Assembly: GCF_020497125.1 (NCBI RefSeq)
Contig: NC_059094.1
Location: 6,613,733 to 6,677,732, forward strand
Direction of reading: 5' to 3'
Length of the DNA stretch: 64,000 nt
DNA from: Mauremys mutica
Lineage: Eukaryota > Chordata > Testudines > Geoemydidae
Shown: positions 33,263 through 45,908 of the stretch, piece by piece
How positions within the stretch are numbered: position 1 is the first letter of the stretch
Layout: the number at the start of each line of letters is the position of its first letter
Translations under genes and position numbers: made by a program
Notes under the pieces: model-generated
Told to the model about the DNA's origin: nothing
Databases searched by the model: none
What the model saw: the letters and a program-made list of their open reading frames with translations, nothing else

Positions 33263-34430
33263 AGTTCAGGCAGTTCTCCTGTCTGCCATCGTGTCTTCTG
33301 GGGAAACCAGGCTAGAGAGACCTGCATTTGTAATGTAAAAAAACAAACCGATTTTTTTTAAAAGGAGGCAAGTCCAGTGTTTTCCCTCACGTCCCAGCTG
33401 AGGCGAAGACAGGTTCACTTTATAGTGCTGACTCATCCTTGTCACCCCAGAGCCGAATGACATGAGCCAGTACACAGACTAAATGCCTTGGGGGTGGAAA
33501 TTGCTATATGAGGCCTTATCTAAGGAACTCTTCACACTACAATCTTTGACCAAGCGTGACCCCCCTGCACACCAGGACTCCTAACAGTGGGTGTGTCTTG
33601 TTTTGTCTCCGCCCCTTAGCCGGGCTGTACGGCTGGTACTGGGTTCTACGCTGACTGTGTGTGTCCAGCCACACGAGCCATCTCGGAGGTTCCCAAGGAG
33701 CTAGTACATTGAGACAGGTCAGAGACGAGAGGGCAGATGAGTCTCTAGGACGCAGGGACACCCAGCCACTCACACGTTCTCAGTCACAGCCTGGAGTTAG
33801 TGGGGGAGCAGCTCTGGTGCAAACGCCAGATTAGACTGAAGTCTCTGTCTCAGTTCCCCCGTCTCTCATGCCGTGCAAGGAATGGGACGGTGTTTCCGGG
33901 AAGCCATTTCCTGGTTTCAGAGCACACCCTGCATGAACAAATGGAGCAGTTCTGCACTGTGTTCCCCATCACAGACGCTGGCAAAGCCCGATGAGAGATC
34001 AGCTCATGCCCCCCACCGTGTAGAAATGTTCCCAGCGGGGACTTTCCACTGCTTTGTTCAGCGTTTTAAGTGGCTCCAGCAACAGGGCTGTCATGGTTGC
34101 AGGGCTGGCCTCTCCCAGTGCACGCCTCAGGTGTCAGGCCTGGTGTCTTTACCTCTCCTGGGGGTGGGATCACACAGTTCCCCCACTCCGAGACCAGGCC
34201 CTTGCAGATCTACTGTGCTTAGCCAGCAGGTCCGACTGGGTTTGGCTCCGGTGGTTCTTCCCTTCGGGACTGGTGACCAGTGGTGGGCAGTGCCCAGTCG
34301 GCCTCCTCACACCACCCTGCTGTTTACTCTTAATAGAGGGAATAAAGCATAACATGAGAGAAAGGACTGAAAAGAGGAAACCAGCTGTTCGCAGAGCTAC
34401 CTGTACAGCCCTGCAAATCTGCAGATGTCC
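33263..34430. other. Unique sequence
   Basis: No gene recognised; frames up to 159 codons have no domain. Confidence 0.35.
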
Positions 34431-34432
34431 TA

Positions 34433-36120
34433 GGGTTGCCAACTTTCTAATTGCACAAAACCGAACACCTTTGCCCCACCCTCTTCCCCAAGGTCTGCCC
34501 CTTCTCTGAGGCCCTGCCCCGACCCACTCCAGCCCCCCTCCCTCCATCGCTTGCTCTCCCCCACCCTCACTGACTTTCACTGGGCTGGGGCAGGGGGTTG
34601 GGATGCAGGAGGGGGTGAGGGCTCCAGCTGGGGGTGCGGGCTCTGCAGTGGGGCTGGGGCTGAGGAGTTTGGCGTGTGGGAGGGGGTCTCAGGGCAGGGG
34701 GTTGGAGTGTGGGACGGGGTGTCGGATGTGGGCTCTAGGAGGGAGTTTGTGTGCGGAAGAGGGCTCAGGGCTGGGGTAGGGGGTGCGGGGTGTGGGAGGG
34801 GGTTCTGACCTGAGACAGGAGGTTGGGGTGCAGGTGGGGGTGCAGGCTCTGGGAGAGGGCTCAAGGCTGGGGTAGGGGGTGCAGGAGGGAGTGAGGACTC
34901 TGGGAGGGGGTTCTGACCTGGGGCAGGAGGTTGGGGTGCAGGTGGGGGTGCAGGCTCTGGGGGGGGGCTCAAGGCTGGGGTAGGGGGTGCAGGGTGTGGG
35001 AGGGGGTGTGGGCTCTGGGAGGAAGTTGGGTGCAGGAGGGGGTTCTGACCTGAGGCAGGAGGTTGGGGTGCAGGTGGGGGTGCAGACTCTGGGAGAGGGC
35101 TCAGGGCTGGGGTAGGGGGTGTGGGCTGTGGGAGGGGTTCTGACTTGAGGCAGGAGGTTGGGGTGCAGGTGGGGGTGCAGGCTCTGGGAGGGGGCTCAAG
35201 GCTGGGGTAGGGGGTGCAGGAGTGGGTGCAGGCTCTGGGAGGGGGTTCTGACCTGAGGCAGGAGGTTGGGGTGCAGGTGGGGGTGCAGGCTCTGGGAGGG
35301 GGCTCAAGGCTGGGGTAGGGGGTGCAGGAGTGGGTGCAGGCTCTGGGAGGGGGGTCTGACCTGGGGCAGGAGGTTGGGGTGCAGGTGGGGGTGCAGGCTC
35401 TGGGAGGGGGCTCAAGGCTGGGGTAGGGGGTGCAGGAGTGGGTACAGGCTCTGGGAGGGGGTTCTGACCTGAGACAGGAGGTTGGGGTGCAGGTGGGGGT
35501 GCAGGCTCTGGGAGAGGGGTCAAGGCTGGGGTAGGGGGTGCAGGAGTGGGTGAGAGCTCTGGGAGGAAGTTGGGTGCAGGAGGAGGTTCTGACCTGGGGC
35601 AGGAGGTTGGGGTGCAGGTGGGGGTGCAGGCTCTGGGAGGGGGCTCAAGGCTGGGGTAGGGGGTGCAGGAGGGGGTGAGAGCTCTGGGAGGAAGTTGGGT
35701 GCAGGAGGGGGTTCTGACTTGAGGCAGGAGGTTGGGGTGCAGGTGGGGGTGCAGGCTCTGGGAGGGGGCTCAGGGCTGGGGTAGGGGGTGCAGGGTGTGG
35801 GAGGGGGTGTGGGCTCTGGGAGGAAGTTGGGTGCAGGAGGGGGTTCTGACTTGAGGCAGGAGGTTGGGGTGCAGGTGGGGGTGCAGGCTCTGGGAGGGGG
35901 CTCAGGGCTGGGGTAGGGGGTGCAGGGTGTGGGAGGGGGTGTGGGCTCTGGGAGGAAGTTGGGTGCAGGAGGAGGTTCTGACCTGGGGCAGGGGGTGCGG
36001 GGTGTGGGAGGGGGTGTGGGCTCTGGGAGGAAGTTGGGTGCAGGAGGAGGTTCTGACCTGGGGCAGGGGGTGCGGGCTCCAGCTAAGCGGCGCTTACCTC
36101 AGGCAGCTCCCGGTCGGTGG
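34433..36120 (+). repeat. Repeat with head block and large G-rich minisatellite
   Basis: A non-repetitive head (ctagggttgccaactttcta, 34433-34570) is followed from about 34590 to 36085 by tandem units. Successive ttctgacctgag words recur at about 108 bases (34801, 34909, and again between 35245 and 35460) and at about 124-133 bases where an extra gggaggaagttgggtgcagg block is added. The array ends at gcttacctcaggcagctccc. The same head occurs at 48449. G-run density makes G-quadruplexes plausible. Frames of up to 140 codons in the array are compositional. Confidence 0.85.
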
Positions 36121-36854
36121 CACAGCAGGGCTAAAGCAGGGCTTAGTTGGGATCGAGGGCTGTGTTCGGCTCATGCCTGGTAAACAAGAACCGTGTGGGA
36201 CCAGAAAGCAGTGAACCAAAATTGGTGTGTCAGAAACTAGGCTTAATTCACGGCAAAGATACCAAGGGGATGGGCTGTTCAATCCACCAGTCCCTGGGTG
36301 CGGCCTTAAAGGAAGACTTTGGGGAGAAAAATTAGCTACTGGAGTGAGCTTCACCAGCATGGGATGCCGCCCTCACCATGTCCAGGCCAAAGATTAGACC
36401 AAAGAGAGGGACCCAGGTGACATCACCAGCTCAACCAGCTCCAGCTGAGTCCCAGACACCAGCTGGCATGAAACGGGTTTGGGCTGTAACAGCAGCAGCT
36501 CCAGCCCATCTCCTTCCCCCAAAAGGCCAGTTGTCACCATGCGAGACTGTCAAACCAGGGGGATTTTCCTCCTAAAAACTCTCTCCAGCTACAGGGAAAG
36601 GGAACAAGGGCTGCTGTTAAAATGGCGCCTTTTCTAATACTTGCCATTTCAAAGGCTTTCACTGATTTTTCCTTTAAAAAAAAAAATTAATTAAAGGTTA
36701 AAAAATGTGAATGGTGTTTTTGCCATGGTGCTATGCAGACTGAGGTCTCTATGTACCAAAATGCGACCCTTGTTTAACACTGTGTGGTGTTGGATAGTGA
36801 CTGGGTTATGGTAACATCTTTAGCCAAGATAAGCCCTGTAAATTAATACAAGTC
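36121..36854. other. Unclassified, possibly the remains of a retroelement
   Basis: A 65-codon frame begins MSRPKIRPKRGTQ at 36378 in a caccATG context and is followed by a GTGACA after CCCAG, but no domain was recognised and the surrounding text feels repeat-derived. An A run lies at 36676-36686. Confidence 0.3.
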
Positions 36855-36985
36855 CCACATCTGTCTCAGAAGCATCCCTGCTTTTACCATCCACAGCCTC
36901 CCAGATTCTCCCTGTTAGGAAATGCTCCTAATTTTCCTTTACTCTCATCCCTTGGCTCCTTGTTCTGTCCCCTGGGTCCACCCAA
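36855..36985 (-). mobile_element. Old CR1 fragment, antisense
   Basis: tccctgttaggaaatgctcc then tcctttactctcatccctt is an antisense late-CR1 block; diverged. Confidence 0.45.
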
Positions 36986-37660
36986 AACTATTCCTCTCCC
37001 TCCGTGAGCTCACACAGTGGGTTGGTGCTTATGGGGGTGTCACTGCAGAGTTTCTTATTGCATTCCGATAGCCCTGGCTTGTGGGCTTTCTGTTCACAGG
37101 GCAGGTGAAATCCCAGCCATCACAAACCGAGTCTAAAGCCTCTTCGCTCCAATTTAAAATCCGATAGCGAGATTCTGGCACGGCCCCGTGCTCTGATTAG
37201 AACAGAGGCACCTTGGAGTGAAGTGAGCAGCTTGCTAAGAAAGCCAGATGGGCTCTGACTGGAATAACCAAGGAAAATGAAATATGAGAGAGTGAAAGAG
37301 AGTTAAAATAACATTAGGAATCCTGGGAGTGAGTCTGACACTGTCACCTCTAGTCTTGGCCCATTGAGCCTTGATAACATTGGAGACTCTCAGAATGGGC
37401 CGTGGGGTCCCACCATGTCATTACCGATACCAGGCCTCATCCTGCCAGCTGCTGAGCCCCTCCTGGGAGCTGCTGGGAGTCTCCAGCTTCCTATGAAGCC
37501 GACAGGAGTCAGAGCTGCTTAGGAAGGCTCTTTGTGCATTTAAGGGAATGTCGTTGGTCTTTAGTGGCCATCCATCCCCTGTGGCCATAGCTAGCTAAGG
37601 GAGCTCGCCCTCGGCTAGCAGGTGCGTGTGTTTGAAGCTGAGGGATTGAGTTTCTAGTCC
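36986..37660. other. Unique sequence
   Basis: No gene. About 37130-37310 is AT/GC-balanced non-repetitive DNA with no long frame; conservation unknown. Confidence 0.35.
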
Positions 37661-37662
37661 TA

Positions 37663-37745
37663 GTTCCCCAATAACAGATCTCACCTCACCCATCTTGTCT
37701 GTCTAACATCTTGGGACTGACACTGCTACAACACAGAGAGTCACT
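37663..37745 (+). repeat. Tail copy of the type A hammerhead-like repeat
   Basis: tctcacctcacccatcttgtct followed by catcttgggactgacactgct resembles the tail after 5125 and shows the ggactgacactgct motif akin to cagactaacacggct at 19029. The ribozyme-like head is missing. Confidence 0.5.
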
Positions 37746-39776
37746 GTGTCTGTTACCTGCATCTACCTTCTGTACCACAACCCTCGCTCGCTGAGAGGCT
37801 CAGCCCTGGTGGATCCTCAGCCGTGGCTGTGTTTTCTGGCTTTGGGAGACAGCGAACATACAGGAGGGTTTGCTGGAGGAGGTTTGAATAACAAGACAAG
37901 CTGTGACAGCTTCCAATAGCGAAGCCTTCACACCTCCTAGGAGTGAGCAGTATTGGGCTGCGCCATGAAGCAAGGGGTTTGGGCTGGGAAATCAGCTGTA
38001 AGGGATATAAAAGGCTGGGGTTGAAATGGATTTTCTGCTGGGGCCTTTTCTCACAGGAGCTGCGTTTAAACCTTTGCCCAGTTTCCTGGGCCGCGACCAT
38101 GTCTGTTTGGAGCCAGGAAACAAAGGCGCTTCTACCGAGGAACCCTAGGCCAATCCCGTCCCTGGGGTAACTCCAGCGATGTCAGTGAAGTTACAGCTGG
38201 GTTGAATTTGGCCCCTTGAGACTAGAGAGCCAGGAATGAGAATCAGCAGGGAATATGCTGCCGACCTAAGGGGAGCAGGAGCAGCAGAGCTTGGTTACCT
38301 ATTGGCATCATAATACCAGCACTTCCTGCATGTATTTGTTTGGATTGTAACTACTCTGCACTAAGAGGAGCCCAGCCAAGGCCCTGGGTGTTCTGGCCAG
38401 TCTTTTACAAGCCCTTGTCTAACGCTGAGCTGGAAGGACAGACTGCCTCGGGGGATAGCAGCGTGGCTGACCGGGCAGTTAAAGAGCAGGTAATGTGTCA
38501 GAGAAGAGGGACCTCGGACAGCTTTGAAACAATTTGGTTCTAGCTCTTTAGAAAACTTTGCTTAATCCCTTGTGGCTGGAAACTGAGATGTCGCTCTCCA
38601 CTCTCCTTTCTCCTCCGTGCCCCCTTCCCTTCCCTAGCTGAGGCAGCAGGCGGTGAGTTAGAATTCAGGTGCCACTTACATCAGGCTGATAACCTGCCCA
38701 CTTTGGGGTGAGGACGCAGCCTAAACAACTTGAGTGCTGATAGTCCTCCAGTGCCTTCCCACAATTCCCGCCCCCCGTGCCCAGAAGGCCAGACAAGGTT
38801 TCTCACGGTTCACTGGGAAAGATTCAGAGCAGCTCAGCTTAATGCAGTGCAGTCTTGTGAAAGGGGTGACCATAATAGCAGAGACTGTCACAAATGCACT
38901 CCCATGCAAATCCAGCCACAGCCCAGAAGTGCAGCCGATCAGTCTAGTTGTGCTGTATGAGCTGAGTGACTGACAGGGCTGCCACTCAAATACTTTTCAC
39001 TCGTCTAAATTCTCAAAGAAAAGCAGGCACAGCGGCATGAATTGCCTCCCCCTGCAGGGGACGCTGTGGAATACATGGCAAACCACACATGGGGGCCTAC
39101 TCTCAGTCTCACCGTGAGCTAACATTGACTGCAGGGCGCTTACTCTGCACTGACCTCAGAATCAGGCCCCAGGCCAGCAAACAGGGTTCTCACTAGACTT
39201 GCATTTCTGCCCTGCCCAGCAGAGATGGGCCAGGGGGAGTGGCAAGCACCATCCAGCCCCAGACCTTAGCTAGTTATTTAATTATTTGCAATTGTGTATT
39301 AAGGAAACCAAACTCTGGCAAGCCAGACTCTGTGGTGCAAGGGTCACAGTGCCGGGTGTTCCTGTGACATCACTAGATTTACTGCCTTGTGTTTATGATG
39401 CGCAGGGATCTGCAGGTGATTATTTATGGCCCCTAGGATGGGGGAAGTGTGACTATTGTTCCCCATTTCATGGTGTTTGAGACACAGCAGGTGTCCTCAG
39501 AAGTGTTGGGGTGTGTAAGGTTTCGGGAGCCTGGTCTCAGACAGCATGGGCCTGATTCCCAGAGGTGCTGAGCGGCTGCAGCTCCCATTGGCTTCAGCAC
39601 TTCTGAAAATCCAACCCAGGGGATCTGAGCTTAGATCCCCAGAACTAGAGACCACTCTAGGAATGTTTTAGTCTAAGCAACTTGACCATGACAGCACACC
39701 CGTGGCAGAGCCAGGGAAAGAACCACAGTGTCATCGGTTCTGGTCTATACAGAGAGCTTCTGATTTCATGTTTTAA
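37746..39776. other. Unique sequence
   Basis: No gene recognised. A palindromic old-repeat piece (gtgctgagcggctgcagctcccattggcttcagcacttct) lies at about 39566-39605. Confidence 0.35.
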
Positions 39777-41579
39777 CTAATCAAATATCCATGGTACACT
39801 CCCTGTACCAAACCTGAGCTGGCTTTTGTAGGTGACAAATCTGAGGAACTGTCACAGATTGAAGTGTCACTAGAGGAGGTTTTGGAATTAATTGATAAAC
39901 TCAACATTAACAAGTCACCGGGACCAGATGGCATTCACCCAAGAGTTCTGAAAGAACTCAAATGTGAAGTTGCGGAACTATTAACTAAGGTTTGTAACCT
40001 GTCCTTTAAATCGGCTTCGGTACCCAATGACTGGAAGTTAGCTAATGTAACGCCAATATTTAAAAAGGGCTCTAGGGGTGATCCCGGCAATTACAGACCG
40101 GTAAGTCTAACGTCGGTACCGGGCAAATTAGTTGAAACAATAGTAAAGAATAAAATTGTCAGACACATAGAAAAACATAAACTCTTGAGCAATAGTCAAC
40201 ATGGTTTCTGTAAAGGGAAATCGTGTCTTACTAATCTATTAGAGTTCTTTGAAGTGGTCAACAAACATGTGGACAAGGGGGATCCGGTGGACATAGTGTA
40301 TTTAGATTTCCAGAAAGCCTTTGACAAGGTCCCTCACCAAAGGCTCTTACGTAAATTAAGCTGTCATGGGATAAAAGGAAAGGTCCTTTCATGGATTGAG
40401 AACTGGTTAATGGACAGGGAACAAAGGGTAGGAATTAATGGTAAATTCTCAGAATGGAGAGGGGTAACTAGTGGTGTTCCCCAAGGGTCAGTCCTAGGAC
40501 CAATCCTATTCAATTTATTCATAAATGATCTGGAGAAAGGGGTAAACAGTGAGGTGGCAAAGTTTGCAGATGATACTAAACTACTCAAGATAGTTAAGAC
40601 CAAAGCAGATTGTGAAGAACTTCAAAAAGATCTCACAAAACTAAGTGATTGGGCAACAAAATGGCAAATGAAATTTAATGTGGATAAATGTAAAGTAATG
40701 CACATTGGAAAAAATAACCCCAACTATACATATAACATGATGGGGGCTAATTTAGCTACAACGAGTCAGGAAAAAGATCTTGGAGTTATCGTGGATAGTT
40801 CTCTGAAGATGTCCACGCAGTGTGCAGAGGCAGTCAAAAAAGCAAACAGGATGTTAGGAATCATTAAAAAGGGTATAGAGAATAAGACTGAGAATATATT
40901 ATTGCCATTATATAAATCCATGGTACGCCCACATCTCGAATACTGTGTACAGATGTGGTCTCCTCACCTCAAAAAAGATATTCTAGCACTAGAAAAGGTT
41001 CAGAAAAGAGCAACTAAAATGATTAGGGGTTTAGAGAGGGTCCCATATGAGGAAAGATTAAAGAGGCTAGGACTCTTCAGTTTGGAAAAGAGAAGACTAA
41101 GGGGGGACATGATAGAGGTATATAAAATCATGAGTGATGTTGAGAAAGTGGATAAGGAAAAGTTATTTACTTATTCCCATAATACAAGAACTAGGGGTCA
41201 CCAAATGAAATTAATAGGCAGCAGGTTTAAAACAAATAAAAGGAAGTTCTTCTTCACGCAGCGCACAGTCAACTTGTGGAACTCCTTACCTGAGGAGGTT
41301 GTGAAGGCTAGGACTATAACAATGTTTAAAAGGGGACTGGATAAATTCATGGTGGCTAAGTCCATAAATGGCTATTAGCCAGGATGGGTAAGAATGGTGT
41401 CCCTAGCCTCTGTTCGTCAGAGGATGGAGATGGATGGCAGGAGAGAGATCACTTGATCGTTGCCTGTTAGGTTCACTCCCTCAGGGGCACCTGGCATTGG
41501 CCACTGTCGGTAGACAGATACTGGGCTAGATGGACCTTTGGTCTGACCCGGTACGGCCGTTCTTATGTTCTTATGTTCC
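39777..41579 (+). mobile_element. CR1 LINE, 5'-truncated, with intact reverse transcriptase frame
   Basis: The open frame reaches back to at least 39777, covers the RT domain to its natural C-terminus (41378), and is followed by a 200-base 3' UTR. That ends ctgggctagatggacctttg...tcttatgttcttatgttc, the CR1 octamer tail. The endonuclease half is missing, as usual for 5'-truncated CR1 insertions. No TSD was defined; CR1 often lacks one. The exact 5' border is uncertain. Confidence 0.9.
39864..41378 (+). CDS. CR1 ORF2 reverse transcriptase (partial, C-terminal half)
   Basis: RNA-dependent DNA polymerase of a CR1 non-LTR retrotransposon, which copies its RNA at a nicked target. The annotated start is a GTG codon (39864). 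It is not a real initiation site; residues upstream in frame ([11 protein letters not shown]) belong to the same protein, cut off by truncation. About 505 codons to TAG. Motifs: SPGPDG (18-23), [17 protein letters not shown] (65-81), [13 protein letters not shown] (146-158, catalytic D148), [10 protein letters not shown] (204-213), and FADD (234-237, catalytic D236/D237). No stop or frameshift in the frame, so it is young or conserved. A complete CR1 protein also has an apurinic-type endonuclease, absent here, so it is unlikely to be autonomous. Confidence 0.92.
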   Translation: MSLEEVLELIDKLNINKSPGPDGIHPRVLKELKCEVAELLTKVCNLSFKSASVPNDWKLANVTPIFKKGSRGDPGNYRPVSLTSVPGKLVETIVKNKIVRHIEKHKLLSNSQHGFCKGKSCLTNLLEFFEVVNKHVDKGDPVDIVYLDFQKAFDKVPHQRLLRKLSCHGIKGKVLSWIENWLMDREQRVGINGKFSEWRGVTSGVPQGSVLGPILFNLFINDLEKGVNSEVAKFADDTKLLKIVKTKADCEELQKDLTKLSDWATKWQMKFNVDKCKVMHIGKNNPNYTYNMMGANLATTSQEKDLGVIVDSSLKMSTQCAEAVKKANRMLGIIKKGIENKTENILLPLYKSMVRPHLEYCVQMWSPHLKKDILALEKVQKRATKMIRGLERVPYEERLKRLGLFSLEKRRLRGDMIEVYKIMSDVEKVDKEKLFTYSHNTRTRGHQMKLIGSRFKTNKRKFFFTQRTVNLWNSLPEEVVKARTITMFKRGLDKFMVAKSINGY

Positions 41580-41983
41580 ATATGAAGGCAGTCAGGACTC
41601 GTGGGGGAGCCTCCTCTCTCTGAGCAGACTGTCTCCAGGGCAAGAAACTTACACCGCTTTGACCTTCCTGGGTCTGACCTCAGAGCATCCAGCATCTTCT
41701 GCCCCTCCGTGCGCTTCCCACAGCGAGTCCGCCCGGGCGGGGCTCCTGGGGAAGCCAGAGGGCCCTGCCCCCCACCTCCACAGTCAGACGCGACTTTCAG
41801 CCAGTCAGTAAAACAGAAGGTTTGTTATTCGGCAGGAACACGGCGTAGAACAGAACTTGTTAGCACAGAAATCAGTGACTTTCAGCCAAGTCCACCTTGA
41901 AGAGTGCTGGGCTAGACACCCTGCACTCCCCCTCGTCCAGCCCCACACTGCAGACTGCCAGCTCCCAGCCCCCAACCTCCAAC

Positions 41984-42187
41984 CAGGGGCGGCTCCAGGC
42001 CCCAGCACACCAAGCGCGTGCTTGGGGCGGCACGCCGCGGGGGGCGCTCTGCCGATCGCCGGGAGGGCGGCAGGGACGCCTGCGGGAGGTCCACCGGAGC
42101 CGTCTGCCGCCCTCCCGGCCACTTGCAGAGCGCCCCCCGTGGCGTGCCGCCCTGCTTGGGGCGGCGAATTGTCTAGAGCCGCCCCTG
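41984..42187. mobile_element. hAT MITE of the CAGGGGCGGCT family
   Basis: Left CAGGGGCGGCTCCAGGCC, right GTCTAGAGCCGCCCCTG. A perfect 8-bp duplication, CCTCCAAC, lies at 41976-41983 and 42188-42195. The interior repeats the cgcgtgcttggggcggcac word. Confidence 0.95.
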
Positions 42188-42195
42188 CCTCCAAC

Positions 42196-42828
42196 ACCCC
42201 TGTTGCTCTTCCTCCTCCTCTCGCATCCCCCTCCTGGGTTTCAGGTTACGAAGGGCACCGGCCATAGCACACCTGCCCCAGAGGTCTCAGCCAAAGTCAC
42301 ACACCCCTATTCCCACCACCAAGATACTGGTGCAGCACACAGGGAAACTGAGGCACACCGTATTCATGCAAAATGGTAAAGCTCACATAGGGTCAACAGT
42401 AAGACTCACGTACAACATAACAAGGGAAAATTCCCACTTTGTCACCCCCCCCCAAAAAAACCCCAAACAGTTAGTGTTTCTCCACTAAACATCAGAAAAA
42501 AACACTGGAGGGGGTGACTCAGTTTGTGTTGTGTTGTGTTTGTGTTGACTTCACCCCTTTCCCAGAGCAGTTTGTTTATGCAGGCAATGCCTCTGCTCCT
42601 TGGCTCATATCGAAGGGCTTAGCTCCGCAGAGCAGTGATGCAGACTACGGGGGTGTGGTTTCCAAAGCGCACTAAAGTGTTCCACATTAATTGGTCCATG
42701 TAGACCCTGCTGGGGTGCGTAAACATTAGGGCTGTTTGAAACAACACCATGTTAAAGCCCACGAAGGAACAAACACACAGAACACTAAACCAGCGGTTCA
42801 GTAACAAGGATACAAAGCTTCAAACAAC
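42196..42828. other. Unique sequence
   Basis: CCCCCCC/AAAAA runs at about 42446-42462 and a short GTGTTGTGTTGTGTTTGTGTT run at about 42524. No gene. Confidence 0.4.
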
Positions 42829-42836
42829 GTGTACAC

Positions 42837-43146
42837 CAGGGGTAGGCAACCTATGGCACAGGTGCCGAAGGCGGCACATGAGCTGATTTTCAGCGGCACT
42901 CACACTGCCCGGGTCCTGGCCACCGGTCCGGGGGGCTCTGCATTTTAATTTAATTTTAAATGAAGCTTCTTAAACATTTTGAAACCTTATTAACTTTACA
43001 TACAACAATAGTTTAGTTATATATTATAGACTTCTAGAAAGAGACCTTCTAAAAACATTAAAATGTATTACCGGCACGTGAAACCTTAAATCAGAGTGAA
43101 TAAATGAAGACTCGGCACACCGCTTGTGAAAGGCTGCTGACCCCTG
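42837..43146. mobile_element. hAT MITE (CAGGGGTAGGCAACC ends)
   Basis: Left CAGGGGTAGGCAACCTATGG; right GGCTGCTGACCCCTG is a diverged inverted copy. Flanks GTGTACAC (42829-42836) and GTGTACCC (43147-43154), one change. AT-rich centre (gtttagttatatattataga). A related end is found at 62860. Confidence 0.85.
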
Positions 43147-43154
43147 GTGTACCC

Positions 43155-45480
43155 CATTTTTATACATATAATAATTAAAGTCGTTCTTATTTAGAAAAGA
43201 ATTTTGGGAAGTACTTGATAAAAATCTTCTCATACTGGATCAGAGAGAAAGCCCCGGAAAATCCCAATGTTTGGACATCTACATAGAACTTCAAAATTGA
43301 TAAAAAATACCTCCCCAATGAAATTAATAAACCCTGAAAACCAGAAGCCCTATGTGTGGCAGAAGTCAGGGCAGGTGAGAGCTATGGGGTTCCTGGCCCC
43401 CACAGGCCTGGGTACTAGACAGCTCTGTCCCTCTCATATGGACTCCATAGACGCCATTTCACTAGCTCTATTTTTATCACACCCTCAAATATCCTCATTA
43501 GAAGGATTTTCTCAGGAAACCCTTCCCTGTGACCCTGGGAGCCCGGTGAAGCAGAGGCCGCTCTAAGCCTACAGGAAATGAACCCTGCTTAGAAAGCCCA
43601 GAAAGGAACCAGCTGCCTTGTAGGAGTGGAAGCCCGGCTGGCTGGCCCCAATCCCAGGGTCGCCAATAGCCACCCAGTGCATCGGCTTTGCTGCAGGCTG
43701 TATTTATTCAGATTTATGCAACACAATTAGCTCTCATTAAGCAGCCCCCTGTCTCCTTGACCTGTTCTGGATTAGACTGCAAACTGTTGGGATCCACCAG
43801 GCGCTTTCTTAGTGGCTGATCAGTTATCAAGGCCAGGGATTAACCGCCGGGAACCTCCACAATGAAAGTGCAGCACCTGGGAGATGTTCGTGGGCCCCAG
43901 GGACAGGGCATGCTGCAAAAGGGAGAGCAGGCAGAGGGGATGGTGACGCTGAAGTCACAAGTGTCACTGCAGCATGTGTCGACCGACCCAAGCTAGCTTT
44001 GATCTAGCTCAACTAAGAAGAACAGTGAACCTGCGGCAACATGGGCGGCATCCCAGACTCCCTGCTATTGTTACTTGAGCCAGCTAAATCCAAACTAGCT
44101 TGGGCGCGGCAGCCACACCTTTAATGGCAGGGGAGCCAGACCCTGCCTTGGCGATCCATCCCCAGGGTCGGATGCCTTAGAAGGAGATGCTGACAGCTAG
44201 GCCTCGGCTTAGAGAGCAGCCCGTTCCTCTGCGGGGATGGGGAAATTCTGCAGCAGGTGTGGACGCGTCCTGCAGCACTAGCAGGCTCGGTCTGTCCGCC
44301 CCTGTATTCGTTCACTTTCCTTGGGCCCCACTGCATCCCACAGCCATGAGCCTGACCCTCACAGCAGCTCCGTCAGCAAGGTGAATCTTTTCACCCCCGT
44401 CTTGTGGGTGGGGAACTGAGGGTGAGATTCACTGCAGCCACAAGGATCCACTTCCTACCCCAGGCCAGCAGGGGAACCCCCCAACCACCTCCAGCCTGAT
44501 TTCCAAATGTGCTGGGCACCGACGGCTCCCATGAAGCTTCTGTCGAGCTGTGGGAGCTCAACACCTTGAAACTCCAGCCATAGACCCCTTGAATGTGGTG
44601 TTATTCTGGCTCCCTCCTGACTTGACGCCTGAGGACTCACCCCAGGTTCTCATTCCTACCTGCCCGGCTGGACACAAAGAGCCATCGCCTACCTGTGACG
44701 CGAGAATGTGTTGACCTCATCCAGCGAGCCGGATGGGTTGTTTCCGCACTGCACGCGTCTTGGCTGGGGAGACAGATTTGGAGCTGCCGGGACAGCCAAG
44801 AGGATGGGGCAGGTGTCGTTCTCCTCCCTAACCAGCCCAGCTCCCTCATTGGCTGGGCTGTTCTGTCTTTATCCCTGCCATAGAGACGATGGGAATAAAG
44901 GAAGCCCAATTATTATGGAAGGGAGAAAAATGTCCTCATCTCTGAATCACACCCTCCTGATCCCAGTAGTCAAAGGGATAATCGAGCTCCCGGAAGCACT
45001 CTCATAGGAGGCAGCAGCGGAAGCAGCTTGGGATTTGATCCAGTGTGTTCACAAGGACTCGGAAGGACACATGTTAGCTCCAGGACATTTTGATGGAGGC
45101 AAGGAGCATGATAACATCAATTACATCCTGCGAATGAAAAGAGTCGATTGTATAAGCCTTGTGCTCGACCCAGAGCCTGAAGGAGGTAATGTCCTGCTCT
45201 ATTGACGTGGTGATTAAAGAAGAATCTTCTGCCCCCAGGGACTGAGCTTTATTAGCTCTGCTTATAGACTGAGCAGGCTTTGTGTCATCCGAATAATATA
45301 CCCCACCGGGCACCACGACAATAAGGGGAATTTACTTGGAAGCAACTAATGAACAGCCATTCTGGGGATACACCCGTTGGGAAAGCCCAGGGCTTTGCGA
45401 GCACACAGCACAGGCCCTATGGGCAAGGGCTGGATCTCTAATTCCGGATTGACTCCACATCATCCAGTGACACAGCTGGG
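43155..45480. other. Unique sequence with possible fold-back MITE
   Basis: A palindrome-like element at about 43985-44120 (acccaagctagctttgatct ... ccaaactagcttggg) resembles the fold-back at 21025. About 43690-43830 and 45040-45330 are non-repetitive and carry TAAT/ATTA words; conservation unknown. An 80-codon minus-strand frame (45074-45316) has ordinary protein-like composition but no domain. Confidence 0.35.
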
Positions 45481-45489
45481 CAGGGAATG

Positions 45490-45908
45490 GACTTTCCATT
45501 CGACAGGAAATTCTGATATTTCAGAATTTGTTTTCATTACCGATTGGAGCAAGAAGCCAAAACTTTGAAAGTTCCTGTGGAACAAAAATTCTGAAAATTT
45601 TTTATTTAGAACCATCCAAACATTTAGGTTCAACAAAGTAAAAACTTATGTTTCAACACTAAGAAACAAATATAAATAATATATTTAAATTAATATTTAC
45701 TATAATATGAGTCAAAATGACTTGAAATGAGAGTCAAAAGAAAGTGTTTTTACCTTATCGAAATGAAACATTGACATTATCAGTTCAGTTTTTCCTATTG
45801 AAAATGTTGTTGAAATTAGACACATTCCTACAAAATGTTTCCATTCTGATGAGACTGCATTTTCGAATGCAAAACTATTCTGTCAAGAAAATTTTGACCA
45901 GCTCTACC
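45490..45908. mobile_element. Decayed AT-rich DNA transposon (ends AAAATTTTGACCAGCTCTA)
   Basis: A right end gaaaattttgaccagctcta and a left ggaaattctgatatttcag with many GAAAATTTT words. I associate the GACCAGCTC end with an amniote hAT-type repeat. No TSD found. Confidence 0.55.

Noticed and set aside
34590..36085. CRISPR-like array of spaced repeats
   Set aside because: Units are contiguous and imperfect with no unique spacers; vertebrate minisatellite.
36378..36575. Small protein starting MSRPKIRPKRGTQ with caccATG context
   Set aside because: Resembles N-termini of some zinc finger proteins only superficially; no domain follows and the context seems repeat-derived.
45074..45316. 80-codon minus-strand frame with ordinary composition
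   Set aside because: No domain and no splice support; left as unique sequence.
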